A stretch of 62,177 nt of DNA from Clostridium sp. (GCA_018335695.1 JAGXRV010000001.1:1-62177); one strand, 5' to 3'. Counted from the stretch's first letter, positions 49,116 through 58,446 are shown. A program made the numbers and translations. Notes: generated by a model not told the origin, from the sequence alone.

Positions 49116-49192
49116 TTTGTCCCACTCGTCCACGCGACCACCCCGCCCTTGCGGGCACCCCTCCAGGGGAGGGGAATTTTTGTAGCAGGAAA
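49104..49192. repeat. composite GGGGACAGG repeat with one 33-bp unit
   Basis: Same order of parts as 18402-18562 (GGGGACAGG hairpin, 33-bp unit, CCCCTCC...GGAGGGG hairpin, A/T tail with CAGGAAATTA), but with only one internal unit. It starts inside the toxin gene and contains its stop codon. Confidence 0.85.
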
Positions 49193-49268
49193 TTATTATT
49201 GTTTCCGACGTAATCGGGGGGTGTCACAGGGTAAGTCCTTTTCGGGCGGGTTTGAAACCCGCCCTGCA

Positions 49269-49309
49269 AGACGCGTCAGTTGATAGAAAACACGAAGCGT
49301 CTTTTTTAT
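49269..49309. terminator. repeated AGACGC...GCGTCT terminator, copy 1
   Basis: AGACGC (49269-49274) pairs with GCGTCT (49297-49302) and is followed by a T run. The roughly 40-nt segment recurs almost identically in reverse complement at 60358-60402. Confidence 0.6.
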
Positions 49310-49316
49310 TTTATCT

Positions 49317-50513
49317 TTATTCCGATTGATAGCCGGCGGCTAAGCGCTGCCCAAATTGCCGGCACTGTTCTATGTCTTCCGGATGCGGCGTCCAAAAGAT
49401 TTCCAGCGTATCGCTTTCAGCCAGACTGAAACCGGCTTTTTGAATGCGTGCAGTCATCTGTTCAATAGCGCCGCCGCTCCAGCCGGAGGAGGCAAACAAA
49501 GCAGCCCGTTTCTTTTTGGGTTTTAGTCCCGTAAGGTCATCAAGGAAAGGGGAAAGTTTTGGCAGAAAGTCGCGGTTCATGGTGGCAGAACCTACTACCA
49601 CCAGCTCTGCATCAAGTATTTCAGCGATGACATCACTTGCGTCGCTCTCGGATATTTTGTAGAGTTTTGCTTCCATGCCGCCGGCCGTTAAACCCTCAAG
49701 GATTGAGTGAGCCATTTTTTCTGTACTGCCCCAGATGGTTTCATAAACTACAACTGCTTTCTTTTGATGTTTGCCTGCTGCCCAGTCTAAATAGGCTTTA
49801 ATAATTATCCCCGGGTCTTTACGCCAGATGTTCCCGTGGCTGGGGGCAATCATTTCAATCTCCAGACCCATTTTGATTATTTCATCTATCTTTTTTAAAA
49901 CGAGAGGGCCAAAGGGCAGCAAAATATTGGCATAATATTTCTTTGCTTCTTGCATCATTACAGCCAGATCAGTGTCGTCATCAAAAAGGGTGGAGACTGC
50001 CAAGTGTTGTCCGAAGGCATCATTTGGCAGGAGCAGTTTTTCTTCCGGAAGATAAGTAAACATGCTATCCGGCCAGTGCAACATTGGTGCTTCCACAAAG
50101 CTTAGCGTATTTCTGCCGATAGATAAAGTATCGCCTGTCTTGACTATCTTTTTTTCCCAACTGTTGTTAAAGTAACGGTCAATCACCGGCGCAGCTTTTG
50201 CCGAACAGACAATTACAGCATTTGGCACCGCAGCCATAATGGCAGGCAGTGCCCCCGCATGGTCAACTTCCACATGGTTAACAATCACATACTTAATTTT
50301 CTTCGGGTCGATTAATGTGCTGATGCTTTCCAGCAATTCAGCGGCAAAAGGAGTATAAACTGTATCAACCAAAGTGGGTTGTTCATCAAGCAGCAGATAA
50401 GAGTTGTACGTTGTGCCCCGGTGGGTAGAATAGGTGGCACCGTGAAAATAGCGTACATTCCAGTCTATGACACCCAGCCAAAAGATGTTCTTTTTGATTT
50501 CCACAGGTTTCAT
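49317..50513 (-). CDS. flavodiiron protein (O2/NO reductase)
   Basis: A-type flavoprotein that reduces oxygen to water, or nitric oxide, in anaerobes. The 398 residues comprise an N-terminal metallo-beta-lactamase-like diiron domain and a C-terminal flavodoxin domain. All iron ligands appear: NHVEVDHAG (His80, Glu82, Asp84, His85), MLHWPD, NDAFGQH and APSHGN. The flavodoxin FMN loop is VVYETIWGSTEKMA. ATG at 50513 follows GGAGGTG, nine codons inside a longer open frame. It complements rubrerythrin in oxygen defence. Confidence 0.95.
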   Translation of the reverse strand: MKPVEIKKNIFWLGVIDWNVRYFHGATYSTHRGTTYNSYLLLDEQPTLVDTVYTPFAAELLESISTLIDPKKIKYVIVNHVEVDHAGALPAIMAAVPNAVIVCSAKAAPVIDRYFNNSWEKKIVKTGDTLSIGRNTLSFVEAPMLHWPDSMFTYLPEEKLLLPNDAFGQHLAVSTLFDDDTDLAVMMQEAKKYYANILLPFGPLVLKKIDEIIKMGLEIEMIAPSHGNIWRKDPGIIIKAYLDWAAGKHQKKAVVVYETIWGSTEKMAHSILEGLTAGGMEAKLYKISESDASDVIAEILDAELVVVGSATMNRDFLPKLSPFLDDLTGLKPKKKRAALFASSGWSGGAIEQMTARIQKAGFSLAESDTLEIFWTPHPEDIEQCRQFGQRLAAGYQSE

Positions 50514-50549
50514 GATTGCACCTCCAGTTATTAATGACAAAATGTAATA

Positions 50550-52415
50550 TCACATGATCTTGCAGATATTATTGGTAAATTCCAAAGGGTCGCTGACGGG
50601 AAGGCCTTCGATGAGAAGAGCTTGGTTGTAGAGGAGCTCTGTGTAGAGCTTAAACTTCTCTTTATCGTTTTCAAAAGTATTTTTGAGGGAACTAAAGACA
50701 TTGTGGTTAATGTTAATTTCCAGAACTTTTTCTGCTTTGAGGTTGGGGTTATTGGGCATGGTGCTGAGGATTTTTTCCATTTCGATGGAGAGTTCCCCTT
50801 CGTTGGAGAGGCAGACAGGGTGGTTTTTGAGGCGCTTAGAGGCGCGGACATCTTTTACTTTGTCTGAGAGGATGGCTTTCATTTCCGCGAAGAGTTCCCG
50901 GTCTGTTTCCTGTGGGGTGTCGGTTTCCTCAGTTTCGATGCCTAAGTCTTTGGCTGAGACGGAGCGGAATTCTTTTTCTTTGAAAGAGAAGAGCATCTTG
51001 ACGGCAAACTCGTCCACGTCGTCTGTGAAGTAGAGGATTTCGTAGCCTTTGTCTCTGATTACCTCTGTCTGCGGCAGTTTTTCAATGCGTTCGATGGATT
51101 CGCCAGCAGCGTAGTAAATATATTTTTGCTCCTCGGGCATGCGGGAGATGTATTCGTCCAAGGTAACCAGTTTTTTCTCCGCAGATGAGTGAAACATCAG
51201 CAGGCTTTGGAGAATGTCTTTGTTGGCGCCGAAGTCGCTGTAGATACCGTATTTTAACTGCTTGCCAAAGGATTTGTAGAAAGTTTCGTATTTTTCCCGG
51301 TCGTTTTTAAGGAGGCTCTCCAGTTCTTTTTGGATTTTGGACTTGATATTCTTGGCGATTAGGTTCAGCTGCCTGTTGTGCTGGAGCATTTCCCGGGAGA
51401 TATTGAGGGAGAGGTCTTCGGAGTCCACCATGCCTTTGACAAAACTGAAATAATCCGGCAGAAGGTCGGCGCTCTTATTCATGATGAGGACGCCGCTGGA
51501 GTAGAGTTCCAGCCCTTTTTCGTAGTCTTTGCTGTAGAAATCGTATGGGGTTTTTTCGGGAATGTAGAGGATGGCGTTGTAGCTGACGGCACCGTCGGTG
51601 CTGATGTGAATATACTTGAGGGGTTTGTCGAAACCGTAGCGCTTTTCGGTATAGAAATTTTCGTAATCTTGGGCGGTCAGTTCGGATTTATTCTTTTTCC
51701 AGATGGGAACCATGCTGTTGACGGTTTGTTCCTCGCTGACTGTTTCGTATTCATCTTCGCTGCCTGCTTTACGTTTGCGGGTAGTGATGTCCATCTTGAT
51801 GGGGTAACGGATGAAATCGGAGTACTTTTTGATGATCGAGCGAAGTGAGTATTCTTCCAGATAGTCATCGTAGCTTTCTTCTTCGGTGTTTTCTTTGATT
51901 TTGAGGATGATGTCGGTACCTGATGTTTCTTTTTCCCAAGGCACAATACTGTAGCCGTCGATGCCTTTGGATTCCCATTTGTAAGCTTCGTTTGCCCCTA
52001 ATGCTTTGGAGATGACGGTTACTGTGTCTGAGACCATAAAGGCGGAATAGAAGCCTACGCCGAACTGACCGATGATGTCGTACCCGTCTTTAATTTCATG
52101 TTCCTTTTTAAAGGCCAGAGAGCCGCTTTTAGCGATGACGCCAAGGTTGTCGTCGAGCTCTTCTTTGCTCATGCCGATGCCGGTGTCACTGATGGTGAGG
52201 ATTCTGTTTTGCTTATCAGCGGTGACCTTAATAAAATAGTCTTCCTTTCTGAATGTGAGCGACTCGTCTATGAGAGTTTTATAGTAAATTTTATCGAGAG
52301 CGTCGCTGGCGTTCGAGATAAGCTCTCTGACAAAGATTTCTTTGTGGGTGTAGATAGAGTTGATCATGAGTTCCAGCAGTCGCTTTGATTCAGCTTTGAA
52401 TTGTTTTTTGGCCAT
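50550..52415 (-). CDS. htpG: molecular chaperone HtpG (Hsp90)
   Basis: ATP-dependent dimeric chaperone of 621 residues. The GHKL ATP-binding domain shows [26 protein letters not shown] and [15 protein letters not shown]. The middle domain ([32 protein letters not shown]) and the C-terminal dimerisation domain are complete. The gene stands between the flavodiiron protein and the HepT/MntA pair, all on the minus strand. ATG at 52415 has GGGAGA upstream. No CIRCE-type operator is seen. Confidence 0.96.
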   Translation of the reverse strand: MAKKQFKAESKRLLELMINSIYTHKEIFVRELISNASDALDKIYYKTLIDESLTFRKEDYFIKVTADKQNRILTISDTGIGMSKEELDDNLGVIAKSGSLAFKKEHEIKDGYDIIGQFGVGFYSAFMVSDTVTVISKALGANEAYKWESKGIDGYSIVPWEKETSGTDIILKIKENTEEESYDDYLEEYSLRSIIKKYSDFIRYPIKMDITTRKRKAGSEDEYETVSEEQTVNSMVPIWKKNKSELTAQDYENFYTEKRYGFDKPLKYIHISTDGAVSYNAILYIPEKTPYDFYSKDYEKGLELYSSGVLIMNKSADLLPDYFSFVKGMVDSEDLSLNISREMLQHNRQLNLIAKNIKSKIQKELESLLKNDREKYETFYKSFGKQLKYGIYSDFGANKDILQSLLMFHSSAEKKLVTLDEYISRMPEEQKYIYYAAGESIERIEKLPQTEVIRDKGYEILYFTDDVDEFAVKMLFSFKEKEFRSVSAKDLGIETEETDTPQETDRELFAEMKAILSDKVKDVRASKRLKNHPVCLSNEGELSIEMEKILSTMPNNPNLKAEKVLEININHNVFSSLKNTFENDKEKFKLYTELLYNQALLIEGLPVSDPLEFTNNICKIM

Positions 52416-52478
52416 AGTAATCTTCTCCCTTCAGTAGATGTAGATAAGTTTGCTTCTCTTCGCTGGTGCTAAGCTGTT

Positions 52479-52895
52479 TTAGAGATTATGCTTTGCAATC
52501 GCTTTTAAAAATAAATAAAAGTCTTGCATGTTTTCCTGGAGAATCCGATAAACCTCCTTCTCATCAACATTATGATATAGGTGGACAATTCGGTTGCGGA
52601 ATTTAATCATACCGCCAAAGATATTTTCTTCTGCTTTAGTGAAGTAACCTTTTTCCTGTAAAGTTCTTATCGAGTCGGCGCTTTTTACAGGAGTGCCCCA
52701 GCGATTGCGGGCAATGATATGATTCGAAATGTCAAGCATAGCCTCAATTGAAACTTGTAATAGATGTTTTGCTGTCTCAATGTTACGGAAGTCGCTCCCA
52801 AATTCCGGTGGAGACATTTCTTTCAAGATCGCTAATTTTTCCAAGTTTCCCTCAATATACTGGATTTTTTGCCTGATTACTTCTTTATTAACCAT
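52479..52895 (-). CDS. HepT-like RNase toxin (DUF86/HEPN)
   Basis: HEPN-fold protein of 138 residues with the catalytic RX4HXY motif at FRNRIVHLY (Arg100, His105, Tyr107). In characterised HepT-MntA pairs this protein cleaves RNA or tRNA and is silenced when MntA adds AMP groups to the tyrosine of this motif. Here Tyr107 is present. Its start overlaps the upstream MntA-like gene by eight bases, so the antitoxin is translated first, as is typical. Confidence 0.87.
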   Translation of the reverse strand: MVNKEVIRQKIQYIEGNLEKLAILKEMSPPEFGSDFRNIETAKHLLQVSIEAMLDISNHIIARNRWGTPVKSADSIRTLQEKGYFTKAEENIFGGMIKFRNRIVHLYHNVDEKEVYRILQENMQDFYLFLKAIAKHNL

Positions 52896-53316
52896 CCTCG
52901 TATGCCTCTCTCAAAGACGCATCGTAGTCTTTGTAAAATTTGTTGAGGGTTATGGAGTAGTCTTGGTAGAGATTGATCACACGCTCAGTATAATCACAGG
53001 TTGCTATATAGTTTTTTTCGTGGATGATTCTTCCGTCTGCGATGGCTGCAAACTGTAATCTAATGGGAGCTTTATTAAGGTTTAACAAGTCCACGCGATC
53101 CGTGTCCAGAACAATTGACAACTGGTTTAGTAACATAGCTTCTTGATTGATGTGCATATCTCCGGTAAACAGGATGGCAAAATCAATATCGCTGTCAGGA
53201 GTCTGGTACTCTGTGCCATATGAACCAAATAAATAGACAGTTTGTACGTTCGGCAATGCGGCAAAGAACTCGTTAAGGGAGGGTAATTTATCTTCAATAT
53301 TAAGGTTTTGGAACAT
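52888..53316 (-). CDS. MntA-like nucleotidyltransferase antitoxin
   Basis: Minimal nucleotidyltransferase of 142 residues with the GSX10DXD motif (Gly31-Ser32, Asp43, Asp45: LFGSYGTEYQTPDSDID). This family AMPylates the cognate HEPN toxin. The C-terminal half is helical. ATG at 53316 has GGAGGTG upstream. A sigma-A promoter lies about 25 bp before the start. The pair is flanked by htpG and a glycosyltransferase with no sign of a mobile element. Confidence 0.87.
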   Translation of the reverse strand: MFQNLNIEDKLPSLNEFFAALPNVQTVYLFGSYGTEYQTPDSDIDFAILFTGDMHINQEAMLLNQLSIVLDTDRVDLLNLNKAPIRLQFAAIADGRIIHEKNYIATCDYTERVINLYQDYSITLNKFYKDYDASLREAYEDG

Positions 53317-53339
53317 TATAACACCTCCCGCTTAACCTC

Positions 53340-53368
53340 ATTGTATCAAGCAAATCAAGGGAAGTCAA
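53340..53368 (-). promoter_or_regulatory. sigma-A promoter of the MntA/HepT operon
   Basis: Minus strand: TTGACT (53368-53363), 17 bp, TACAAT (53345-53340). Confidence 0.65.
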
Positions 53369-53393
53369 AGTTTTGTTGCCCCTGAGAAGGGAT

Positions 53394-53431
53394 TAAAATA
53401 AAACAGACCGTGCAAAAATGGGTACGGTCTG
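53394..53431 (-). terminator. terminator after the CgeB-like gene
   Basis: CAGACCGT and ACGGTCTG (53404-53411, 53424-53431) form an 8-bp stem, with a T-rich tract on the minus strand at 53394-53403. Confidence 0.75.
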
Positions 53432-53444
53432 GCTGGCTTGTTCC

Positions 53445-54392
53445 TTAGTGTCTTCTAAAATTTTTTTCCGGTAAAAATTGCCTGATATAGTTGACAAACT
53501 GTCTGGCTCTGACTGCTGTAGAGTGCTTTTCCCTGACAAGTTCATATCCTTTTAAGGCGATTTGCCGGCGTTCTTTTTCATGTTCCAGATAGTAATAAGC
53601 TTTTTCCTTGTAATTGTCAGCATTGATTTCTACAAAGGTTTCCTTATCGATAAATCCTAAATCGCGTAATTCTTGTGAACCGGAGGCAAGAAGCAAAGTA
53701 TTGCATGCGGGAACTTCAAAATATTTAGCAATAGGGTAGCCAAAGATGGAATCATCCGTGAAAAAGATTTTAGACTTGTTAATTTCTTGTGCAAAAGGGA
53801 TGCCTACCAAATGGCGCTGTTCTTCCAAGGAAGCAAAGTTTCTATAACCGGGATGGGGGCGGTGGATAAACCTGTTCACGCCGGCCATTTCTTTGGTAAT
53901 TTTAGTGCGCAGGGGATATATTCTGTCACATAATGCACCCATTAGCAAAAAATCAATCTCTTTTGGTAAGGCGTAATCTCTAAATTCATCCAGATATACG
54001 TGATTTGGCAGCCAGCGCAGCTTTTTGATGAATTCAGGGAAAAAGCTGCTGAATGCATCACGGTAAAAGGAGAAAATGAGATCAATCTTATATTTTAAGA
54101 CGAATGCCCGAAATTCGTCTTGTGTGGTATGAACATCCCAATACAGCACACCCTTAGGACAAGCCACTTTTTCCAACCCATACATCAATTTGTTCTTTGT
54201 AAAATCGTCGAAAAAAATAAAGTCAGGCTTGACTCCCATTTCTTTAATCAGTGCTTCGATATGAGCGTCTTCTTCCACAATGTGTACCTTCACATCAGGC
54301 AACTTCTGAACTTCCCACTTAAAAAACTCACCGTAGCGGATAATATGATGAGTTCTGTTAATGGTTGAATAGAGGATATTTATTGTAGCCAT
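53445..54392 (-). CDS. CgeB-like glycosyltransferase
   Basis: A 315-residue protein resembling the CgeB/spore-maturation glycosyltransferases. The N-terminal half is a Rossmann-like domain (ATINILYSTINRTHHIIRYGEFF). The C-terminal half has the GT-B donor-site block HPGYRNF...KSKIFFTDDSIFGYPIAKYFEVPACNTLLLASGSQELRDLGF, followed by a closing helix. CgeB in Bacillus affects the outer spore surface; here the acceptor is unknown. ATG at 54392 follows AAGGAGA. A mother-cell-type -10 element lies just upstream. The gene forms its own unit between two terminators. Confidence 0.78.
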   Translation of the reverse strand: MATINILYSTINRTHHIIRYGEFFKWEVQKLPDVKVHIVEEDAHIEALIKEMGVKPDFIFFDDFTKNKLMYGLEKVACPKGVLYWDVHTTQDEFRAFVLKYKIDLIFSFYRDAFSSFFPEFIKKLRWLPNHVYLDEFRDYALPKEIDFLLMGALCDRIYPLRTKITKEMAGVNRFIHRPHPGYRNFASLEEQRHLVGIPFAQEINKSKIFFTDDSIFGYPIAKYFEVPACNTLLLASGSQELRDLGFIDKETFVEINADNYKEKAYYYLEHEKERRQIALKGYELVREKHSTAVRARQFVNYIRQFLPEKNFRRH

Positions 54393-54420
54393 ACTTTCTC
54401 CTTTCCGCAAATGCACAATA

Positions 54421-54429
54421 TATTCTATG
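54421..54429 (-). promoter_or_regulatory. possible sigma-K/sigma-E -10 element before the CgeB-like gene
   Basis: Minus strand CATAGAATA matches CATAnnnTA, 28 bp before the start codon. The matching -35 (an AC dinucleotide) is too short to be decisive. Confidence 0.35.
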
Positions 54430-54457
54430 TAGCCGAATTGTTTTAGAGTAATAAAAT

Positions 54458-54494
54458 ATAAAAAGATCCCTTGAAGGCTTATGCCTTAAGGGAT
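54458..54494 (-). terminator. terminator of the iron ABC transporter operon
   Basis: Minus strand ATCCCTTAAGGC and GCCTTCAAGGGAT pair with one mismatch around a four-base loop and are followed by CTTTTTA. Confidence 0.7.
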
Positions 54495-54525
54495 TTATGA
54501 TTTCTGAACGTCTTGCGTGCACAGC

Positions 54526-55623
54526 TTAAGCTCTGGTGCAGCTGTTTGGGAAAATGACGATATGGCGGGCGTCCAGCTTAACACGCACACGCGCTCCTAC
54601 AGGATATATTTCGGTCGATGGTCTGATGGCGTGGATTGAAGGGCCATTGCCAAATTGCAGCCGATAGAGGACGGAAGCGCCTAGGAAGCGAGCCTCGGTG
54701 ATAGTGGATTCCCCTGTGGCGTCGAGGCTGAAAAACACATCGTCAGGTCTGACCATTATTTCAACTTGCCCTGTTCCCCGGAACTGGTCGCTTGGCAGCG
54801 GGAAGGTGCCAAAAGCTGAGCTGACTGTGTCGTTTTTTATCTGTCCTTCAATAAAATCTGCTTTTCCCACAAAATCAGCCACAAATTTACTGCATGGGTG
54901 ATGGTAGATCTCTGCTGGGGTGCCTTCCTGCTCTAAAGAGCCTTTATTAAGAACTCCCACTTTGTCAGAGAGAGAAAAGGCTTCTTCCTGGTCGTGGGTT
55001 ACCAAAATAGCTGTCGTCCCTTGTTCTTTGAGGATACGCTTTGTTTCGCCCCGCAGTTCTTCTCGCAGGTCTGCATCCAAATTAGAAAAAGGTTCATCTA
55101 GTAAGACAACCCGGGGACTGGGCGCGAGTGAGCGGGCGAGTGCAACCCTTTGCCGTTGACCTCCTGAAAGTTCGTGGGTGTATCTTTCGCCTAAGCCAAT
55201 AAGGCCAGTCAGCTCCAGCAGCTGGGCAACTCTTTCTTTTGCTTTTTCCCGCGGGTATCTTTTGAGGCCAAAAGCGACATTTTGTGCAACCGTCATATGC
55301 GGGAACAAAGCATAGTCTTGAAATACAATACCAATACCCCTATTTTCCGGCAGAACCCAGGCATTGTCGGCGGCAACCGTCTCTCCGTTGATGCTGATAC
55401 GTCCCTCGTCCGGCCGGTCAAGGCCGGCAATTAAGCGCAGTGTCGTAGTTTTGCCGCAGCCGGAGGGACCAAGCAAGGAAAAAAAATCTCCCTTGGCGAT
55501 ACAGACTGTCAGTTGAGAAACTGCTTTGGCAGTCGCAAAAAATTTAGATACATTTTCAAGCCGGACATAGGCCGGTCCTTTTTCTTGAGGTGAGTTATAG
55601 TTTGTGTTTTTTCTCAGTAACAT
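54526..55623 (-). CDS. ferric-iron-type ABC transporter ATPase (FbpC-like)
   Basis: Nucleotide-binding subunit of 365 residues. Walker A is LLGPSGCGKTT, Q-loop VFQDYALFPHM, signature LSGGQRQRVALARSL and Walker B VVLLDEPFSNLD. The C-terminal TOBE-type regulatory domain (about 280-360) is normal for FbpC/PotA-like ATPases. ATG at 55623 is preferred to GTG 55632; AAAGGTG lies upstream. It is third in an operon with a fused permease and a binding protein, 15 bases after the permease stop. Confidence 0.9.
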   Translation of the reverse strand: MLLRKNTNYNSPQEKGPAYVRLENVSKFFATAKAVSQLTVCIAKGDFFSLLGPSGCGKTTTLRLIAGLDRPDEGRISINGETVAADNAWVLPENRGIGIVFQDYALFPHMTVAQNVAFGLKRYPREKAKERVAQLLELTGLIGLGERYTHELSGGQRQRVALARSLAPSPRVVLLDEPFSNLDADLREELRGETKRILKEQGTTAILVTHDQEEAFSLSDKVGVLNKGSLEQEGTPAEIYHHPCSKFVADFVGKADFIEGQIKNDTVSSAFGTFPLPSDQFRGTGQVEIMVRPDDVFFSLDATGESTITEARFLGASVLYRLQFGNGPSIHAIRPSTEIYPVGARVRVKLDARHIVIFPNSCTRA

Positions 55624-55638
55624 TTTTAGCACCTTTCT

Positions 55639-57300
55639 TTAGTTATTGCGGGAAGTTACCCGCGTCAGAAATACTATCGGCAGCAAGCCGACCAGTACAA
55701 TGACAAGCGCCGGCAGAGATGCTCCCGCCCAGACAGATTCAGCAGCCATCTGCCAGACCCAAACAGCAAGCGTGTCGTAACCAAATGGCCGCAACATCAC
55801 AGTAATCGGCAGTTCTTTCATTACATCTACAAAAACCAGGATAGCGCCAGCAAACATGCCGGGGGCAACGAGCGGCAAGTGAATTTTATACGCTAAGCGC
55901 AATGGCTTAGCACCTAATATTTGTGCGGCTGAAGTAATATTTGGGGTAATTTTTTCAAGACTGGAATCCACACTGTTAAAACTAACTGCCATGAAACGGA
56001 CAATGTAAGCATAAATCAGGCCTATGATGGAACCTGTCAAGAGTAAGCCCGGGGCAATTCCCATCCAGGCTTCCAAGATGTTATTTAACGCATGGTCAAA
56101 GGCTGACAAAGGCACAATAATGCCGACGGCTATTACGGCCCCGGGGACGGCGTAACCGCTGGTGGCTAGTTTGGCTAAGAGGAAGCCTAAACGGCTACCG
56201 TTTAAACGGATGCTGCTTGCCAAAATTAGAGCAACTATAGTGACAAAAAAAGCGGCTGTCAGGGAGAGTATTAGGGTATTGCGGATTAGCTGTGCATATA
56301 CGCTCATCGTCCCTTCCGGCAGTCTGGGCAATTCACTCCATGTCCAAGCCGCAAGTTGGGTGATGGGCAGGAGAAAGGCTGCTGCCACCACCAGTAAGCA
56401 GCAAAATGTCATCAACAAACCACGCCAGCCTTGCAGGGTAACCGGTGTTATTCCCGGTGCTTTGCCGCCGGCTTGGTAATAACGTGTGCGACCGCGCAAG
56501 GCGTGTTCGAGCAGGACAATAGCTAACGCGGCAAATGCTAAGAGTCCGGCCAGTTCAGAAGCGGCACGGGGATCCATCATGCCGTGCCAAACACGGATGA
56601 CTCCATCGGAGAGCGTTGGGAAGTTGAAAAAACGAACAGTGGCAAAGTCGGCAAGAGCTTCCATGATGGCAAGCGCGACCCCTGCGGCAATTGAAGGTCT
56701 TGCCAGCGGCAGAACAATCTGGAAGAAGATGTGACTCGATCCATAACCCATAACCTTGGCAGCCTCAATTAATGAGCCGGATTGCTCACGAAAGGCGGCT
56801 TTAGCCAATAAATACACATAAGGGTATAAAACGAGTGTCATTACTAAGACGGCGCCACCGCCGGAACGAATCTCCGGAAACCAAGTGAGGTCGGCAAAAT
56901 GGCCGCGCAAAAATGTTTGCAATGGACCGGCAATATCAAAAGTTGCCATGTAAACAAAACCTTGCACATAAGTAGGTACAGCCATAGGTAATAATAACAA
57001 GAGTTCAAGTATTTTTTGCCCGGGGAAACGGTAAGCTGTAACCAACCAAGCCAAACCCACTCCCAGAATAAGTGTGCCTGCGCCAACGCCTGTCAGGAGC
57101 ACAAGGGTGTTTTTAATCATCTCCGGCAGAAGAGTCTGTGCCAGATGAGACCATACCTCCCAGGTAGGGGTCAGGAGAGCTGAAGTTACTACGATTACAG
57201 GCAACACGATCAAGATTGCCAAAAACAGCGGAAGCACGGGCAGGCTACGTAAGCCTTGCCCGTGCTTTATAAACGATTTCTTAGCCAATGCTATTTTCAT
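55639..57300 (-). CDS. ferric-iron-type ABC transporter permease (FbpB-like, fused double domain)
   Basis: Integral membrane protein of 553 residues with about 12 helices in two homologous halves. Each carries an EAA-type coupling loop: EAAKVMGYGSSHIFFQIVLPLARPSI near 190 and SAAQILGAKPLRLAYKIHLPLVAPGM near 465. This duplicated layout is typical of FbpB/AfuB iron permeases. ATG at 57300 has GAGGTAG upstream. The binding-protein gene ends ten bases before it. Confidence 0.9.
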   Translation of the reverse strand: MKIALAKKSFIKHGQGLRSLPVLPLFLAILIVLPVIVVTSALLTPTWEVWSHLAQTLLPEMIKNTLVLLTGVGAGTLILGVGLAWLVTAYRFPGQKILELLLLLPMAVPTYVQGFVYMATFDIAGPLQTFLRGHFADLTWFPEIRSGGGAVLVMTLVLYPYVYLLAKAAFREQSGSLIEAAKVMGYGSSHIFFQIVLPLARPSIAAGVALAIMEALADFATVRFFNFPTLSDGVIRVWHGMMDPRAASELAGLLAFAALAIVLLEHALRGRTRYYQAGGKAPGITPVTLQGWRGLLMTFCCLLVVAAAFLLPITQLAAWTWSELPRLPEGTMSVYAQLIRNTLILSLTAAFFVTIVALILASSIRLNGSRLGFLLAKLATSGYAVPGAVIAVGIIVPLSAFDHALNNILEAWMGIAPGLLLTGSIIGLIYAYIVRFMAVSFNSVDSSLEKITPNITSAAQILGAKPLRLAYKIHLPLVAPGMFAGAILVFVDVMKELPITVMLRPFGYDTLAVWVWQMAAESVWAGASLPALVIVLVGLLPIVFLTRVTSRNN

Positions 57301-57310
57301 TTAATCTACC

Positions 57311-58366
57311 TCACCTATAGCCTGCCTCGTCCAGCAGTTTGATGGCATCTGCCTGCAGTCGGCCAAATTCGCCCATATTGATGGGGTCGGCAACGAAACT
57401 ACCAAACTCAGCAATGATGGGATGGGGTACTACAGCAAGATTGGCCGGGAATTCGTGGTTGGAGTCGGCAAAGAGTTTCTGCCCTTGGGGGCTAGCCAGC
57501 CACTCGAGTAGACGAATCGCATTTTCTCTGTTTGGCGAGTGAGCAGTTACGCCGCCGCCACTGATATTTACATGTGCTCCCCGGTCATCCTGGTTTGCCC
57601 AAAAGACGCGTATCGGAAACGCGGGATTGGCTTCCAGCAGGCGGCCTAAGTAGTAGTGGTTTGTGATTGCCACATCGGCGCCGCCTGCAGCCAGCGTTTC
57701 CAGGATACGAGTGTCGCTGTCAATCAGCGTAGGCTGATTAGCCACCCAGCCCTGGACAACTTCTTTAGTGCGTGCTTCGCCGTGGGCTGCGATCATGCTA
57801 GCTACCAGGGACTGTGTATAAGCATGAGTGGCTGGGCGCATGGCCAGGCGTCCCTGCCATTTAGAGTCTGCCAACGCTTCGTAAGTGGAAAGTTCCTCAG
57901 GGCTGACCCGCTCCGGATGGTAAAGAATAGTGCGTACACGCTTTGTCAGACCAAACCAGCGATTTTCCGGGTCACGCATATTTTCCGGGATATTATAAGT
58001 CAAGACTTCGCTTTCCACAGGTGAAAGAAGCCCTTCTTCCGCTGCCAGCCAGAGGTTGCCGGCGTCTACCGCCAAGTAAACGTCGGCAGGCGTGAACTCA
58101 CCTTCTGCTTTAATCCGTTCGCGCAGAATTGCGTCGCTGCCGGTGGTAAAGCGGACGGCAATGCCTGTTTCCCGCGTAAACGCCTCAAATACTTGCTCCA
58201 CCCCATAGTGGCGGGCGGTGTAGATATTAACAATTCCTTTGGTTTCGCCCGGTCCTGCCGGTGGCTGCGGGGCATCGCCGGTTCGGAAAAGGTTGCTGGC
58301 AAATATTCCTAGTGCAAAAGCCAAGATAACGAAGGTCACGGTGAAGTATTTACTAGTTTTGCTCAT
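57311..58366 (-). CDS. ferric-iron-type ABC transporter substrate-binding protein (FbpA-like)
   Basis: Extracellular binding protein of 351 residues. An N-terminal hydrophobic segment (FVILAFALGIFASNLF) acts as signal peptide or anchor; no lipobox cysteine is seen. The mature part follows the FbpA/AfuA plan: GIVNIYTARHYGVEQVFEAFTRETGI, SPADVYLAVD-like FTPADVYLAVD, and VAITNHYYLGRLL with adjacent tyrosines that could ligate iron. ATG at 58366 follows GAGGGG, 14 codons inside a longer frame. The substrate is inferred, since thiamine and sulfate families look similar at a distance. Confidence 0.87.
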   Translation of the reverse strand: MSKTSKYFTVTFVILAFALGIFASNLFRTGDAPQPPAGPGETKGIVNIYTARHYGVEQVFEAFTRETGIAVRFTTGSDAILRERIKAEGEFTPADVYLAVDAGNLWLAAEEGLLSPVESEVLTYNIPENMRDPENRWFGLTKRVRTILYHPERVSPEELSTYEALADSKWQGRLAMRPATHAYTQSLVASMIAAHGEARTKEVVQGWVANQPTLIDSDTRILETLAAGGADVAITNHYYLGRLLEANPAFPIRVFWANQDDRGAHVNISGGGVTAHSPNRENAIRLLEWLASPQGQKLFADSNHEFPANLAVVPHPIIAEFGSFVADPINMGEFGRLQADAIKLLDEAGYR

Positions 58367-58446
58367 TTTCCCCTCAATTCCGAGAATCTCTCTGCTCAGG
58401 GCAAACAATTGAGACAGAAAGCTATTCTCAATTAATAGTACTTCTC

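Noticed and set aside
51378-51848. 156-codon open frame on the plus strand inside htpG
   Set aside because: Antisense to a highly conserved chaperone gene. Its acidic, Phe/Val-rich product reflects the Lys/Glu-rich codons of htpG.
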